Below, piece by piece: positions 49,513 through 60,370 of a stretch of 64,000 nucleotides of DNA. Each line of letters starts with the position of its first letter. Position 1 is the stretch's first letter. Position numbers and translations under genes: made by a program. Below the pieces are notes generated by a model. It had not been told where the DNA came from, searched no databases, and saw nothing but the letters and a program-made list of their open reading frames with translations. The DNA is from Symbiodinium microadriaticum (taxonomy: Eukaryota > Sar > Dinophyceae > Suessiales > Symbiodiniaceae), in assembly GCA_001939145.1 (NCBI GenBank), contig LSRX01000052.1, positions 1,181,326 through 1,245,325 of the forward strand, given 5' to 3'.

Positions 49513-52500
49513 TTGGGTGCGACTGCAGAGTTAAGGCTCTTGCAAAGCCCGGAGAGGCTCCTCCAGGTTACAGACCAGGCTTTAGGGTTGAGGGCTGCTT
49601 GGGGTTTAGGGTGTAGGGGAGGCCCCCAAGGTTCAGGGCTTTTGGAGGGACTTAATCAAAATCTCCAGGCTTGGTTTTTTGTTTTAAATGCATTTTTCAG
49701 CTCCCATCTCCCTAGGGGCTTGAGGGTTTGGGGGTTTAGGGTTTCGGGTTTAGGGGAGGGTTAAACGGTCCAGGAATCTTCGGCCTCGTCCGACCCCTAT
49801 ATAATCCCGATACATTCCCAAAGGTTAACCTTTCATTCCCCAGGATACTGTAATAAACCCTAACCCCTAAATCCTAAAACCCCTAAACCCTAACCCCTAA
49901 ACCCTAACCCCTACCCCCTAAACCGGTCTGTCATACCGACAAAGTCGATTGGCTTGGGAGTGGGCGTTCCTTTGCTGCTTCGCGCCAGGCCTGGCTTCAA
50001 AGTTACCGGCACATCCTGTTTTAGGGTTTAGGGTTTTAGGGCTTCAGGGTTTTGGGCTTTAGAGTTTTAGGGCTTTAGGGATTTAGGGTTTGGGGTAAGT
50101 TTGGGGTTTAAGGTTTAGGGTTCCTGGTTGAGGTTGCCCTTCAAGTTTGACTTTATCCGGTGACGCTAAGACGTAGAGATTCTTTGCTACGGCACCTCAT
50201 CTCTTGAAGTGTCCCTCGGCCCTAAACCCTAAACCCCCAAACCCCTAAACCCCTAAACCCTAAACCCTAAACCCGAGACCCTAAAGCCCTAACCCCTAAA
50301 CCCTAAACCCTAAACCCCTAAACCCTAAACCCTAAACCCCAATCCCTGAAGTCGGTGGGCGGGTTGCAACTTAGCACCCTACAAGACAAGATCACCCTTG
50401 TGAGCCCCAATAGGCCCCTACAGACCCTGGACCCTGAAAGCCCCAGGCCATATGAGAGCCTTATAAGACCACTGTAGTAAGCCCCAAACCCTAACCCGAA
50501 AGCCCTAAACGCCTAACCCCAAAGCCCAAAGCCCTAAAGCCCTAACCCCAAAGCCCTAAACCCTAACCCCAAAGCCGCGAAGCCTTAAAACCCTAACCCT
50601 AACCCCAAAGCCCGAAGCCTTAAACCCAAAGCCTCAGGCCTCCATCGCGACTAGAGCGCTCAGCGTCGTTTCACTTGCTGCCAGCGGCTCGGGCTCGGCT
50701 CTTAATCCCGTCAACATCCCGAAAACTTATTGGTCCAAAGCCCAACTTTTGAACCCACCGGGGTAGTCTTGTTCTGAAAGATTGAGCTTTTCCAACTCAT
50801 GGGTGTGTACACCGCCGTCCGCGCCTTTTCGATGACAACTTCTTCGAGGTTCAGTGTTGAAGGTGTAGAGCAGAGAGTTGAGGGTTCAGCAGTGTTGAAC
50901 CTAACCGCCTCCCGCCTCTGAGCATTGTCCGTTCCTTCTAAGGCCGTTATAACTTTTACGCAACCCTAAGCCCTAAACTCTCAACCCTAAACCCTAAACT
51001 CTAAATCGTTATAGGTCCTCATAGTTTCTACATGAATACCGGAATACCCCCCCAAGCCCAAGCCCGACAGGCCCTTGTAGCTGTCTACATCACCCCACTA
51101 CGGCGCAGGGGTTGGGCGGCGGAACCCAGGGTCGGCATTCGGGTTCATGGCTTGGGGCTTTAATTTTAAGGCTTAGGGTTTAGGGCTCAGGGGTTTAGGG
51201 TTGAGGGGTTTAGGGTTTATATAGGGGTTTAGGGGTTAGGGGTTTAGGGGTTTAGGGTTTAGGGTTTAGGGCAGTTTAGGGTTTAGGGTTGGAACCTTGG
51301 GCCTTATAAACCCCTAAATCCCGATAAACCCTAAGCACAGGTTTTATAGGGTCTTGCAGGGGTGGTGTTCGGGGTTTGCTGTGAAGGCTCTATAATAAGG
51401 GCGCTAGAATGTACAAGGATTCTATCTCCCGGGGGGGGGGGGGGGGATTCATAGGGCTTAGGACAGGACAGGGACCTTATCGATTTGAATAGGGTTTGGG
51501 TTGTAAAATTAGAGAGGCTGCGAGGGTGTCGCCTTGTGTATTCAGGAGTGCGGGCCGTGCGTAATTGTGTATTCGGGAGTGGGAGCCTGGGAGTGCGTAA
51601 GACACGAAAAAAGCACACTCTCACGTGTCCCGGTTTGTAAAATTGTATCATCTTAGAACGTGCAACAGGGAGCCTGAGAGGTAGGCTATGATTCTACAGG
51701 TAAATTCGAGGCTTAGAAGAACCCTGTTTCGCCCATAAACACTGACCCCTACTATAGGAGCCTAAGTGATTACCTACACTATCTTGGGGGTTCCTTATTA
51801 TAGTTATCAGACTAATTATGAAGGCTTCTACGTTAGATCCTGAATAACCCCAAACCCCAAACCCTAAACTCGCTCTAAACCCTGAGCTCTAGACTCTAAA
51901 CCCTAAACTCAACTCAGCTTCCGGAAGCTAAACCCTAAACCCTAAACCCTAAACCCTCAAAGCCCTAAACCCTAAAAGCCTTAAGCCCTAAACCCTAAAA
52001 GCCCTAAACCCTAAAAGCCTTAAACCCTAAAAGCCCTAGACCATGGAGCCCCGGCCTCTTGCAGACGGCCACGTGGCTCGAACTCCGGAATTCCTCCTCT
52101 TGCCCTCAGCATCAAAACAGCCCAAAAGCCGTATATAATGGGGTCCTTAGGCCCAAAAGCCATAAAATCTGAGTCCTTGGAGGGTAAGGTTTGGAGGATC
52201 ATCTCCCAAAAGTGTTGCTAGAAGAAGCTCCAGCTTGTGCCGAACACCTGCAGAACATCTGCAGGGTTCTTGTTAAGGGGTTTTGTTTAAGTTACCATAG
52301 TAGGGGTCTATAGTAAATGATATGGTTTCCTTATTGTGGTAACTTCGATTAAGGCCCTTAACAAGAAGCCAGAAAGATGATGTCTTTACTCTGGTTCTCA
52401 GGGCGCAGGGCTTTAAATTTTGGGTTTAGGCACTCCTGAAAACCCTAAACCCCTAAACCCCTAGACCCTTAGGCCCCTGGACCCTGAACCCCTAAACCCT

Positions 52501-53052
52501 AAACCCCTAAACCCCTAAATCCCTAAACCCCTAAATCCTAAGAGTGCAGCGTCTTCTCGCTGAACCCGGAAGCAGCGCAGGCCTCGGATCCCTGGGGCTC
52601 TTGGCACAAGAAACTCGGACTGGGGCTTACCAGGAGCCCGAAAAGTGGTGCCCTTTAATGGTTTTTAGGGGTTTAGGTTAGGGGTTTAGGGGTTTAGGGT
52701 TTAGGGTTTAGGATTTAGGGGTTTAGGGGTTTAGGGGTTGAGGGGTTGAGGGGTTTAGGGTTATGGGGTTTATGGGCTCAGGGTTTAGGGGTTTAGGGTT
52801 TAGGGCTTACCAGGAACCCGGAAAGTGCCCTTGAATGGAGCCCTTATGGTCCATACTAGTGGGTATTTAGGGTATATTGGAGGAACTTTGACAGGGGTTC
52901 TGGGTGTTATGCTAGTTAGGGGTTTAGGGTTTTGGACTTTGGGGTGTTCGGCTAGTTTGGGGTTTAGGGTTTTGGGTGTTAGGGTAGTTAGGATGCAGGG
53001 TTTAGCTTCAGGGTTTCGAGTTCAGCGGGCGGGGTTAGGTCTGGGCACATAC
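49513..53052. repeat. Telomere-like repeat-rich stretch with few exon candidates
   Basis: Long CCCTAAA arrays (50220-50345, 51930-52040, 52440-52540) alternate with TTTAGGG arrays (50020-50110, 51170-51290, 52680-52810). A G run lies at 51430-51446. Possible minus-strand exons at about 52045-52120 (MLRARGGIPEFEPRGRLQEA) and 52550-52640 (SEFLVPRAPGIRGLRCFR) have unresolved boundaries. Confidence 0.7.
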
Positions 53053-53130
53053 TAAGATCTTTCTTCCCAAGCGGATCCTTTTCTTCATGCGCCTGCGCGC
53101 CTACTGGACCTTCCACTTTCCCATTCTCGA
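53053..53130 (-). CDS. M2 exon candidate: ENGKVEGPVGAQAHEEKDPL
   Basis: 78 nt between a GGCTGGCAG acceptor and a GTATGT donor, both canonical on the minus strand. The plus-strand reading lacks a donor. It needs one carried-over base, which exon 53235-53288 supplies only if that exon ends early at a GC donor (53258). Confidence 0.5.
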
Positions 53131-53234
53131 CTGCCAGCCCCCTAAACCCTAAACCCTCAACCCCCAAACCCTGAACCCGGTCCCGGAGAATTGAGCCACA
53201 TGGACCTGTCTCATTTTCGAAGCACTTTTTAGAC

Positions 53235-53288
53235 GGCCCCTGGACGCCAAATCGGGCAGAAAAGGGAGCAATCCATGCACTGAGCCTC
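53235..53288 (-). CDS. M2 exon: EAQCMDCSLFCPIWRPGA
   Basis: 54 nt, phase 0. The acceptor TTTAG is formed by a telomere-repeat unit; donor GGGGCC/GTCTAA. Three Cys in 11 residues (CMDCSLFC) could be a small metal site, but evidence is thin. Confidence 0.45.
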
Positions 53289-54099
53289 CTAAACCCTAAA
53301 CCCTGACCCCTTCACCGTACAAATCCGAAATCCACCCTGTAAATCTCTGAACTGCAACATCCTTAACCCTGAAACCCTTGTAGCCATTGAAGCATGCAAG
53401 CCCGATAGAAGACCTAAACCCACACCCTCAAGGGACTAAAGGAGAGACCCTTACAGGGACACCCTTGGGATGATTTAGCGGCTCTATGAGACGATATACG
53501 GGGTATTTATAAGGGTTTTTTAGGGTATGAGGATGACGCGTCCCTTCTAGGGGTCCCTCTTCTTGTCCCTTAACACCCCGCATCCCCTAATCCGGTTCGT
53601 AAACCCTCGGAACCCCAAACCCTAAAGCCCTAAACCCTAAAGCCCTAAACCCTAAAGCCCTAAGCCCCTAAACCCCTAAACCCCTAAACCCCTAAACCCT
53701 AAAAGCCCTAAACCCCTACCCACCCCAAGGTGCCCTTTAACGGAGCCCTTATGGTCCTAAAAAGTGGGCACTGAGGGTGTATTAGAGGGTAGTTGGGGGG
53801 TCTAGGTAAACCCAAAACCCCAAAACCCCCAAAAAGACCTTCAAAACAAACCCTAAGTCCGAAAACAAAAGGCCCCAATAGGCCCTATAAACTCGAAACC
53901 CCAAACCCCTACGCCCTTGAAACTCTTCAAAGCTAGATAGTAAGAACTAGGCCCTATAGACCCCTAAACCCCTAAAACTCCTGTTAAACCCCTAAAGCCC
54001 TGCACCCCTAAACCGTTTGGCCTAAACCCCTACAGCCCCTAGACCCCTAACCCCCTTAAACCCCAAAACCCCTAAACCCCTAAACCTGTAAACCCAAGC

Positions 54100-54166
54100 C
54101 TGTAGTGCCCTGCCCGGCTTCCGGGGGACCGGCTCGTGGCTGCGAAATTCGCGCAGAAGCGGTCGC
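54100..54166 (-). CDS. M2 exon: RPLLREFRSHEPVPRKPGRA
   Basis: 67 nt. Acceptor TATTAAG with one leading base; ends CTACAG before GCTTGG, a GC donor, in phase 0. Strongly basic. Confidence 0.5.
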
Positions 54167-54184
54167 CTTAATACTGGGGTCAGA

Positions 54185-54320
54185 GCCATAACAATAATCA
54201 TGATTGTTTGTTTAAAGCATTGGTGGTATTATTACTGTTGATATTATGATTGTTACATGTAATTGTTATTGTTGTTATTAGTATTGTTGTTATTATTTGT
54301 TGTTGTAATTATTGATACGA
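54185..54320. repeat. ATT/GTT-rich microsatellite
   Basis: TTATT, TTGTT and ATTGTT units over about 130 bases in an M2 intron. A comparable TTATTA tract lies at 62445-62530. Confidence 0.85.
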
Positions 54321-54873
54321 TTATTGCGAGTCTGTAAGATCGAGGGGGGCTTGTGGGGTAGTTGACAGAGATACGAGTCGCACCTGAGAAGTGGCGTAGG
54401 GATGGGGGGGGGTTCAGATTTCTAGAGCTCCGTAATTTTCGAAAACCCCCCATGATTCCCATGATGGAGGAATTCCGAGATCGGTCAACGGATCCTGCGT
54501 TGGGTTGAGGAGTTCGGATGCTTCTAACAGGCACGAGCTCATGCTTGCAATATCAGGTGCCAAACATCACTGATCCAAAATCTGAAACCTCAACAGCCGA
54601 ATATAAACACAAAAACCCCAAACCGAAATCCGAAACCTTATGTCCCGAAACCCTAGATCCCCAAGCCTAAACCCTAAACCCCCAACCCTATACCCTACAT
54701 AAACACAAGAACCCCAAGCCTAAATCCGAAACCCCAAAACCCTAAACCCTAAAAGCCTAAAGCCCTAAACCCCAAAACCCTAAACCTTAAACCCTAGACC
54801 CTCAACCCTAAGACCCTAAGCCTACATCCGAAACACCATGTCCGAATCTGGCAGACCGACTCAATGAGGTTAC

Positions 54874-54909
54874 CTCAGAAGGGCAAAGCCACAGCCTTCG
54901 AGTTTATCG
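54874..54909 (-). CDS. M2 36-nt microexon: DKLEGCGFALLR
   Basis: One leading base, 11 codons and two trailing bases. Acceptor TCAAGTAG, donor CTGAG/GTAACC. It joins both neighbours in phase. A plus-strand alternative (RLNEVTSEGQSHSLRVYRYL, donor CTTGAAG/GTTGTC) is locally just as attractive. Confidence 0.4.
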
Positions 54910-55019
54910 CTACTTGAAGGTTGTCTTAGGGTTTAGGGTTTAGGGTTTAGGGTTTCTAGGGTTTAGGATTTAGGGTGTAGGGTTTAGGGTTTAGGGTTTA
55001 GGGTTATGGGTAGATTCTC

Positions 55020-55169
55020 ATCCAATAGCCGCCAACAGTGAGGTTGCATCCAGCGTACGCCATAGCACGCGACTTTGAAGTTACGTTGAAGTGGCCATCA
55101 ACCTTCAAGTAGAGCTCGCATGAAGCGCACCGATGCAGAGCCAGGGCTCTTTTCTGGGGGATGCGAAGC
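55020..55169 (-). CDS. M2 exon: ASCELYLKVDGHFNVTSKSR
   Basis: 150 nt, one of the clearest M2 exons. It reads LRIPQKRALALHRCASCELY, then LKVDGHFNVTSKSRAMAYAG and CNLTVGGYW. Acceptor CTGCGCAG; it ends TGGAT before GAGAAT, a GA donor that gives Trp-Ile-Asp with the next exon. If read on, the frame stops at 55004. The alternation of short strands suggests a beta-rich domain. No family recognised. Confidence 0.55.
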
Positions 55170-55186
55170 CTGCGCAGTTTCCAATA

Positions 55187-56372
55187 CTATTCCTTAAGGC
55201 TCCCTATGATGATTGTAGATAGCCGTTCTTTAGGGTTTAGGAGTTTAGGGTTTAGGGTCCCCAAAACGTGCTCAGAACATGCAGGGCAGTTATTGGGGCT
55301 TGCTGAACACTCCCTGATGCTCCCAAGTAATGCAACCTAAAGGTTCGCACCTGAAGCTAAGCGGCTTCCTGACACGGGCCTTCTCTTCGCTCTTCTGGTT
55401 TATGGCCCTAGGTAAAGCCTGAATCCCAAGGCGTCAAGATTTAGGGTTTAGCGGTTTAGGGTTTAAGGTTTAGGGTATACGAACCCCATCCCCTGGAAAT
55501 CTGCAGAGCAATCCGACCTCCAGTGCGAATGTGCACCGGAGGGGGAGTTTCTCTGACTGGCTCAGAAGTTCGGGGGTTAGGGTCGAGCCACCCTACATCC
55601 TAAAATCCCAAACCCCAAAAGCTCAACCCTAAATCAGCGGTTAGGGGCTCGGGTCGTAGGGGGTTGCCGAAGTCGGTCTTTTGATCCTTTCGGGGCACCT
55701 GAAGCATACCTTAATGTAATCACTATAGGATTTGCTGTCAGGGATACTCTAAAGGTGTCTTAGTCCCATTTTAGCAGAGCCGTACCGACACTGGAATACA
55801 GCGTGGTTCTCATTAAGGGCTTGTAAATTATACCCGAACTCCTTAACTCTGCGACGAAAGGGGCACGTGGACTAGCGAATCCACCTGGTCCATGCAGGAT
55901 CCTATGTAGTATTAGCTTTAGGTTTACTTCGGAAGCTTAGACCGAACATGCTTGAGATGCTCCAGGCAAAGGCTGCTAAGTGCAGGATCCGCATTGCAAT
56001 AGCCCCCCAAAAGGGCCAGTTCGCGACATTCTATCAATGTGGGTCACCGAAAGTAGCAGCAGGTTACCATTCTAGGGGCCAGCAAGCTCAGCAACCCGGC
56101 TCTATAGCAACAAGAGGCATGAGAAACTCCCGCGTCTCAGACCGGAGATGCTTGTCATAGCGAGACTTGCGGGCGTAGGCTGTGTGGAGGCGACCTTCTT
56201 GGAAGCTGCAGGGCTTGTCTGTACTAGAGGCGCCGGGATACATGTGCCACTACCGTTTTTCAGGGTTCCTCACTACTATATAGTCCTAGACATCCTAGTT
56301 ATGTTTCTGTGGGTAAACCCTAAAACTTAACACAATAAACTAGGGCCCAAACCGTTGATTAGAGCAATCAGC
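55187..56372. other. Mixed spacer, no firm exon
   Basis: Sparse telomere-like repeats (55220-55260, 55440-55480). A plus-strand frame at 55948-56160 and minus-strand alternatives over the same bases look weakly coding. Not assignable. Confidence 0.5.
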
Positions 56373-56434
56373 CTGTTTGCTGTGGGTGTAGAAAGTGCCA
56401 CACAACGAGCAGCAGAGCTTCGAAGCCCCAGGGC
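56373..56434 (-). CDS. M2 exon candidate: ALGLRSSAARCVALSTPTAN
   Basis: 62 nt from a GGCCGAAG acceptor, ending AACAG before GCTGAT (GC donor). It links 57314-57400 to 55020-55169 in phase. Another frame (GASKLCCSLCGTFYTH) is also open, so moderate to low confidence. Confidence 0.4.
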
Positions 56435-56454
56435 CTTCGGCCGTGGGGGGGTTG

Positions 56455-57313
56455 TGGCTTGGGGTTACAGGGTTTAGGGTTTGCGGGTTTAGGGGTTTAG
56501 GGGTTTAGGGGTTTAGGGGTTTAGGGTTCAGGGGTTAGGGGTTTAGGGGTTTGGGGTCCAGGGTTTAGGGGTTTAGGGTTTAGGGTTTAGGTACTAGCAG
56601 CGTTTACGAGATTTTTTGGGTTTCTGGTTACAGAACCTAAGCCACCGTAATCCTGAAGCTCCTCAGTTTTGGGGGAGGCTAGAGACCCGAACTCCAAGAT
56701 TCCAAACCCAAGTCGTTTGGCCTCTATGATTGCAATAGGGCTTCGGGGTAATATTTAAATAGCATAGGGTTTCGGGGGGCACACCCAAACAGCATACGGT
56801 TTCGGGGTAATATTTAAATAGCATAGCAAGACAGACGCTGTAGGGGGACAGCATGGCGGATTTTTGTTCAGGCCTTCCTGATCAAGGTCATGCAAGGCCC
56901 TCTGTAGACCATGTAGCTACTCGTCGAGCATAGATCGAAGCCTGAGCTTTTGAACCCTGCATCCTAAACCCGAAAGCCCAAACTCCTAGACCCTCAGCCC
57001 CTAAGCCTTGAAACCCTGCAATTCGAAGGCCTCAAAAATGGTGGGAGAAAGTAGGTAGGATAAGGAAGTACCCGTATAATTTGGGGGTTCACACCACCTA
57101 CCTTCATCACGCCTTTGGAGGCCCTTTGAGCATTGAAGGCCCCAAGTCCTACACCAAGTCCTTTATAGGGCTTAGGGGTTTTGACTTTATAAGTTTTAGG
57201 GTTTTTGGGCTTTAGGTTTTAGGGGTTTTGCACTTTAGGGTTTAGGGCTTCAGGCGTTTAGGGCTTTTTGGACTTTAGGGTGTAGACGTGTGGGGTTTTG
57301 GTGTTCCGGCCAC
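56455..57313. repeat. TTTAGGG arrays and spacer
   Basis: Dense TTTAGGG at 56465-56600 and 57190-57290. A 21-base block AGGGTTTCGGGGTAATATTTA recurs in part at 56742 and 56792, each followed by AATAGCATA. Confidence 0.75.
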
Positions 57314-57400
57314 CTGCTCCTCACGGGCTCGCCTGTGAAGTCCCGATCGACACCCCCCAGCAGAAAAGAGGATCTTCTGTGGCTCCCCTGGCCAGAAGGT
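57314..57400 (-). CDS. M2 exon: TFWPGEPQKILFSAGGCRSG
   Basis: 87 nt, phase 0 at both ends. Acceptor CCCTTAG (a telomere-repeat unit), donor GAGCAG/GTGGCC. Ends LHRRAREEQ. Confidence 0.5.
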
Positions 57401-58097
57401 CTAAGGGTTTTCAGGGGTTTTAGTAAAGGGTTTTTAGGGGTTTAGGGTTTAGGGGTCTGGGGGTTTAAGGGTTTAGGGGTTTAGGAGTTTAGGGGTTTAA
57501 GGGTTTAAGGGTTTAGGGGTTTAGGGTTTTGTTTAGGGTCTTTGGTTTCGTAACATGAACATAAACCCCATAAGCCCTAATCCTTCAAGGGCCCTAAGCC
57601 TAACTCACAAATCCCAAGCCCAACGCCCTGAGCGCTCTTTGGGGTTTGTCGAGTTTGCTTGGGGTGTTTTGATGTCTTTGGGTGTACTGTAGAGAAGCCC
57701 TCTGGGTTCCTGACTATACAACTATACTGCAATATGCCCTTAAGTTAAGCCCTGTTCTAATTATGAAACACTAAACTCTAAAACCCCATCACTAAACTCT
57801 AAAACCCCATCAAAGAGACCAAAATAGAACCTCTATGTAGAGCCCTAGACCCTAAACCCCGCGAAGGAACCCTACATAAAACAGTCATTCGGGCCCCCTT
57901 AGTCGGAGATTAGGGCTCGGGGACCCGAGGGGCCAGGGCCCTTAGAGTTAAGGCTTGTGCGGTTTAGGGTTTTAGAGTTTAGGGTTTTTGGGGTTCCGGG
58001 TTTATGGTTTAGGGTTTGGGTTTCTGGTTTCGGGTTCAAGATTTAGGGCTTAGGATCTAGGGGTTGGATTTGGGTATGAGGCTGATCTGTGTGTTAC
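57401..58097. repeat. TTTAGGG arrays and spacer
   Basis: TTTAGGG repeats at 57410-57535 and 57960-58060. ACTAAACTCTAAAACCCCATC is repeated twice at about 57768-57810. No exon supported. Confidence 0.75.
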
Positions 58098-58170
58098 TTC
58101 TGTGTTTTGCTGTTTGTCCGGAGTCTGGTTTCGTTTGAACGGTTCTTCGAAGAAACCGGCATCGGGGCAG
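58098..58170 (-). CDS. M2 exon: CPDAGFFEEPFKRNQTPDKQ
   Basis: 73 nt. Acceptor AATGTAAG with one leading base, donor ACAGAA/GTAACA in phase 0. Joins 58414-58515 in phase. Confidence 0.55.
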
Positions 58171-58413
58171 CTTACATTCTGAGGGGTGCAGGGTTTAAGT
58201 TTAGGATGTGGGCTTGGTTTGGCGTTTGGTTGGTTTTGACTTGCGGCTAGTGTGTTTGAAGTAGGGTTTTGAGGGGAGGGTGGCTTAGGCGTAGCAGGGG
58301 CTTTGGGTGTATGTGGAGTTGTCGATTCTAGACGTTGCGGATCCCTAAACCCTATAATAAACCCTAGAACCCTTGAGCCCTAAACCCTAAAAACAATGCA
58401 CCCTAAACCGTAC

Positions 58414-58515
58414 GAAGCGAGTCTGCCATGTCGCTCGCTCGTGGCATCGCAGCTGTCAGAATTATTTGCCATGAGGTCTAGCCCCTGATCGTGCAGGAAA
58501 GGTCGATCATGATCC
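58414..58515 (-). CDS. M2 exon: DHDRPFLHDQGLDLMANNSD
   Basis: 102 nt. Acceptor CCCTTCAG, donor GCTTC/GTACGG. Continues SCDATSERHGRLA. Both ends match neighbouring exons in phase; the plus-strand reading has a stop and no donor. Confidence 0.55.
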
Positions 58516-58828
58516 CTGAAGGGCGTACTCTTAGATACAGATGTTACGACTCTTCACTTCTAGCTTGATGTAGAAAGTAAATGCTATTGTAAATGCATGG
58601 TGTTCTTAGTTTTATGAACGGACGACTAAGGGTAATCCTGCATTGTAACAGTGCCTGCAAGAGCAGCCCAGAGAGCACTCTAGGAGTCGAGGTTTTGCCG
58701 TTCACCTAAACCCTAAACCCTAAACCCTAAACCCTAAACCTAAACCCCACACCCTAAACCCTACACGCTAAACCCTAAACCTAAACCCTACACCCTAGAC
58801 CCTACACCCTAAACCCTACACCCTAAAC
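58516..58828. repeat. M2 intron with CCCTAAA/CCCTACA array
   Basis: 58706-58828 is an array mixing CCCTAAA and CCCTACA units. The donor of the preceding exon is CA/GTTTAG, directly abutting the repeat. Confidence 0.85.
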
Positions 58829-58922
58829 TGAACATCTTTCCCCCAGGAAGCGCAAGTGTCGACTCCCACTCCGTCAATCTTCTCCAACCCCGAAACACCA
58901 ACCCGGAGCCCGACCCGAAGCC
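58829..58922 (-). CDS. M2 exon: GLEKIDGVGVDTCASWGKDV
   Basis: 94 nt. The acceptor GGCTTAG lies in the flanking repeat; two leading and two trailing bases match both neighbours. Begins LRVGLRVGVSGLEKIDGVGV. The first residues may derive from repeat sequence. Confidence 0.5.
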
Positions 58923-59070
58923 CTAAGCCCTAAACCTTAAGGGTTTAGGGCTTATAGGGTTTAGGGTTTAGGGTTTAGGGGTTTAGGGCTTAGGGCCCAA
59001 GACTCCAAGTATACAACTAACACCTACTTTGGGTTATTTGGAGCCCTAGGGTATAAGCTTTGAGCCTTAC
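58923..59070. repeat. Head-to-head telomere-like junction
   Basis: CCCTAAACC-type units run into TTAAGGGTTTAGGG at about 58925-58950, making an inverted repeat inside an M2 intron. Confidence 0.8.
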
Positions 59071-59181
59071 CTGTGCCGTTTTCATAGGCTGCACACTTGC
59101 GGATGTTCTGTCCTTGCTCCTGCGATGTGGCAAGATGCCTCGCAGCAGCCGAAGCGGCAGCGAGGAACCCGGGTTTGCGGG
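59071..59181 (-). CDS. M2 exon: GFLAAASAAARHLATSQEQG
   Basis: 111 nt. Acceptor AACGCAAAG, donor GGCACAG/GTAAGG, the best canonical donor in the window. Reads GFLAAASAAARHLATSQEQG, then QNIRKCAAYENGT. Most 5' M2 exon joined in phase. Confidence 0.6.
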
Positions 59182-60292
59182 CTTTGCGTTTGGGGCTTGT
59201 GAGCCTTTTGGGTTCAGGGTTTTTCAGGGTTAGGGTGTTTAGGGTTTAGGGTAAGTTCAGGGTTTAGTATTAGGGTTTAGGGTTTAGGATAAGTTCAGGG
59301 TTTAGTAATAGGATTTAGGGTTGAGGAGTGGGGGGGCGGCATTGTTGAGTTGAGGGAAGTGACGGTTCAGGTTCGAGTGTTGCGGGTCCGGGCGGGTGTG
59401 TCGCAGTGTTTTGGTGGCGGGCTTGTCCAGCCCGACGTGTGAGAATTGGGCCCGGTTTGGACCCCCTTCATCCTTTAGCCTTTATGGCTTTCCCTTAGGG
59501 TCCAAGTACCCAAGCAGTTAGTAGTAGGGTTTCAAGGCCCAAAAACCATTCAGGGCATGGATTTGGGGACCTAAAACCCTACTGCTTGGGTACTCGGACC
59601 CTCTGGGTTGGGAATTAGGATGCCTGAGGGTTTGTGGCGTAAGTGGATTTGGGTTTTGTGCTTCATTCGACATGCAGTTGCTGCTCTTCTTCCTGAGACT
59701 TTCCTTGCATGCTGGAGTCACGGTTGATGATATAAATCCTGCATTACCCATAGTAAGGAACAGACGTTTAGGGTCCTTAACGTAAGGCAGGATTTATAAT
59801 TTATATTATCAACCGTATGGAAAGGCCATGAACAGCTATGCCGTATGCCACATCTTTACCTGGATGGGCGGACAGTCAGCAACCAAGCAGTGCTGAGCTC
59901 CTGTCGCCACCAGTTCTAACTTCCAGAGCCCTACATACTGAACCCTCAACCCATCTCAACTCCAGTCAAGTGTTTTGGAGTTTCCAAGAACTTGTAACTT
60001 AGCCCTAAAGCTCCGAATCTAGCAGCTCCCCCTGTCTTCCCTACAAAGCATGTTCACGCAAAAGCATTCTTACAACATTGAAAACAAGAACAACACGAAA
60101 CCCTAAGCTAAAGCCCTGAAGCTTAGAAGGCTTAGACCCTAAAGCTAGCAATCCTAAACCCTAAACCCCCTAAGCCCTAAAGGCCCTAAACCCTAAAGCC
60201 CTAAACCCTAAAGCCCTAAAACCCTAGAAACCCTAAAAACCCTAAACCCCTAAACCCGTTTCTTTCTGGCACTTCTTCGGGCCTCTGGGCAG
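59182..60292. repeat. TTTAGGG arrays and two hairpin elements
   Basis: TTTAGGG-type repeats at 59210-59320 and CCCTAAA at 60140-60260. Hairpin element C at 59491-59607 has inverted ends around AGGGTCCAAGTACCCAAGCA. Hairpin element A lies at 59721-59815. Confidence 0.8.
59721..59815 (+). repeat. Hairpin element A, complete copy
   Basis: 95 bases, beginning CGGTTGATGATATAAATCC and ending with its diverged reverse complement, GGATTTATAATTTATATTAT then CAACCG. Other copies at 30436-30520 and, partly, 5988-6035. Short, non-coding and inverted-ended: miniature inverted-repeat transposon-like. Confidence 0.8.
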
Positions 60293-60370
60293 GAGAGCGT
60301 CCGCGGAGTCTACCGTCTCCGGAGCTCTTGGTGCTGGCGGGGCTGCACAGCGGGCTGGATTCTCTTGGAG
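60293..60370 (-). CDS. Candidate exon, strand uncertain
   Basis: A GC-rich block between telomere-like arrays. Minus strand reads ESSPLCSPASTKSSGDGRLR, fitting M2. Plus strand (after TGGGCAG) reads ESVRGVYRLRSSWCWRG. No donor fits clearly. Confidence 0.3.
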
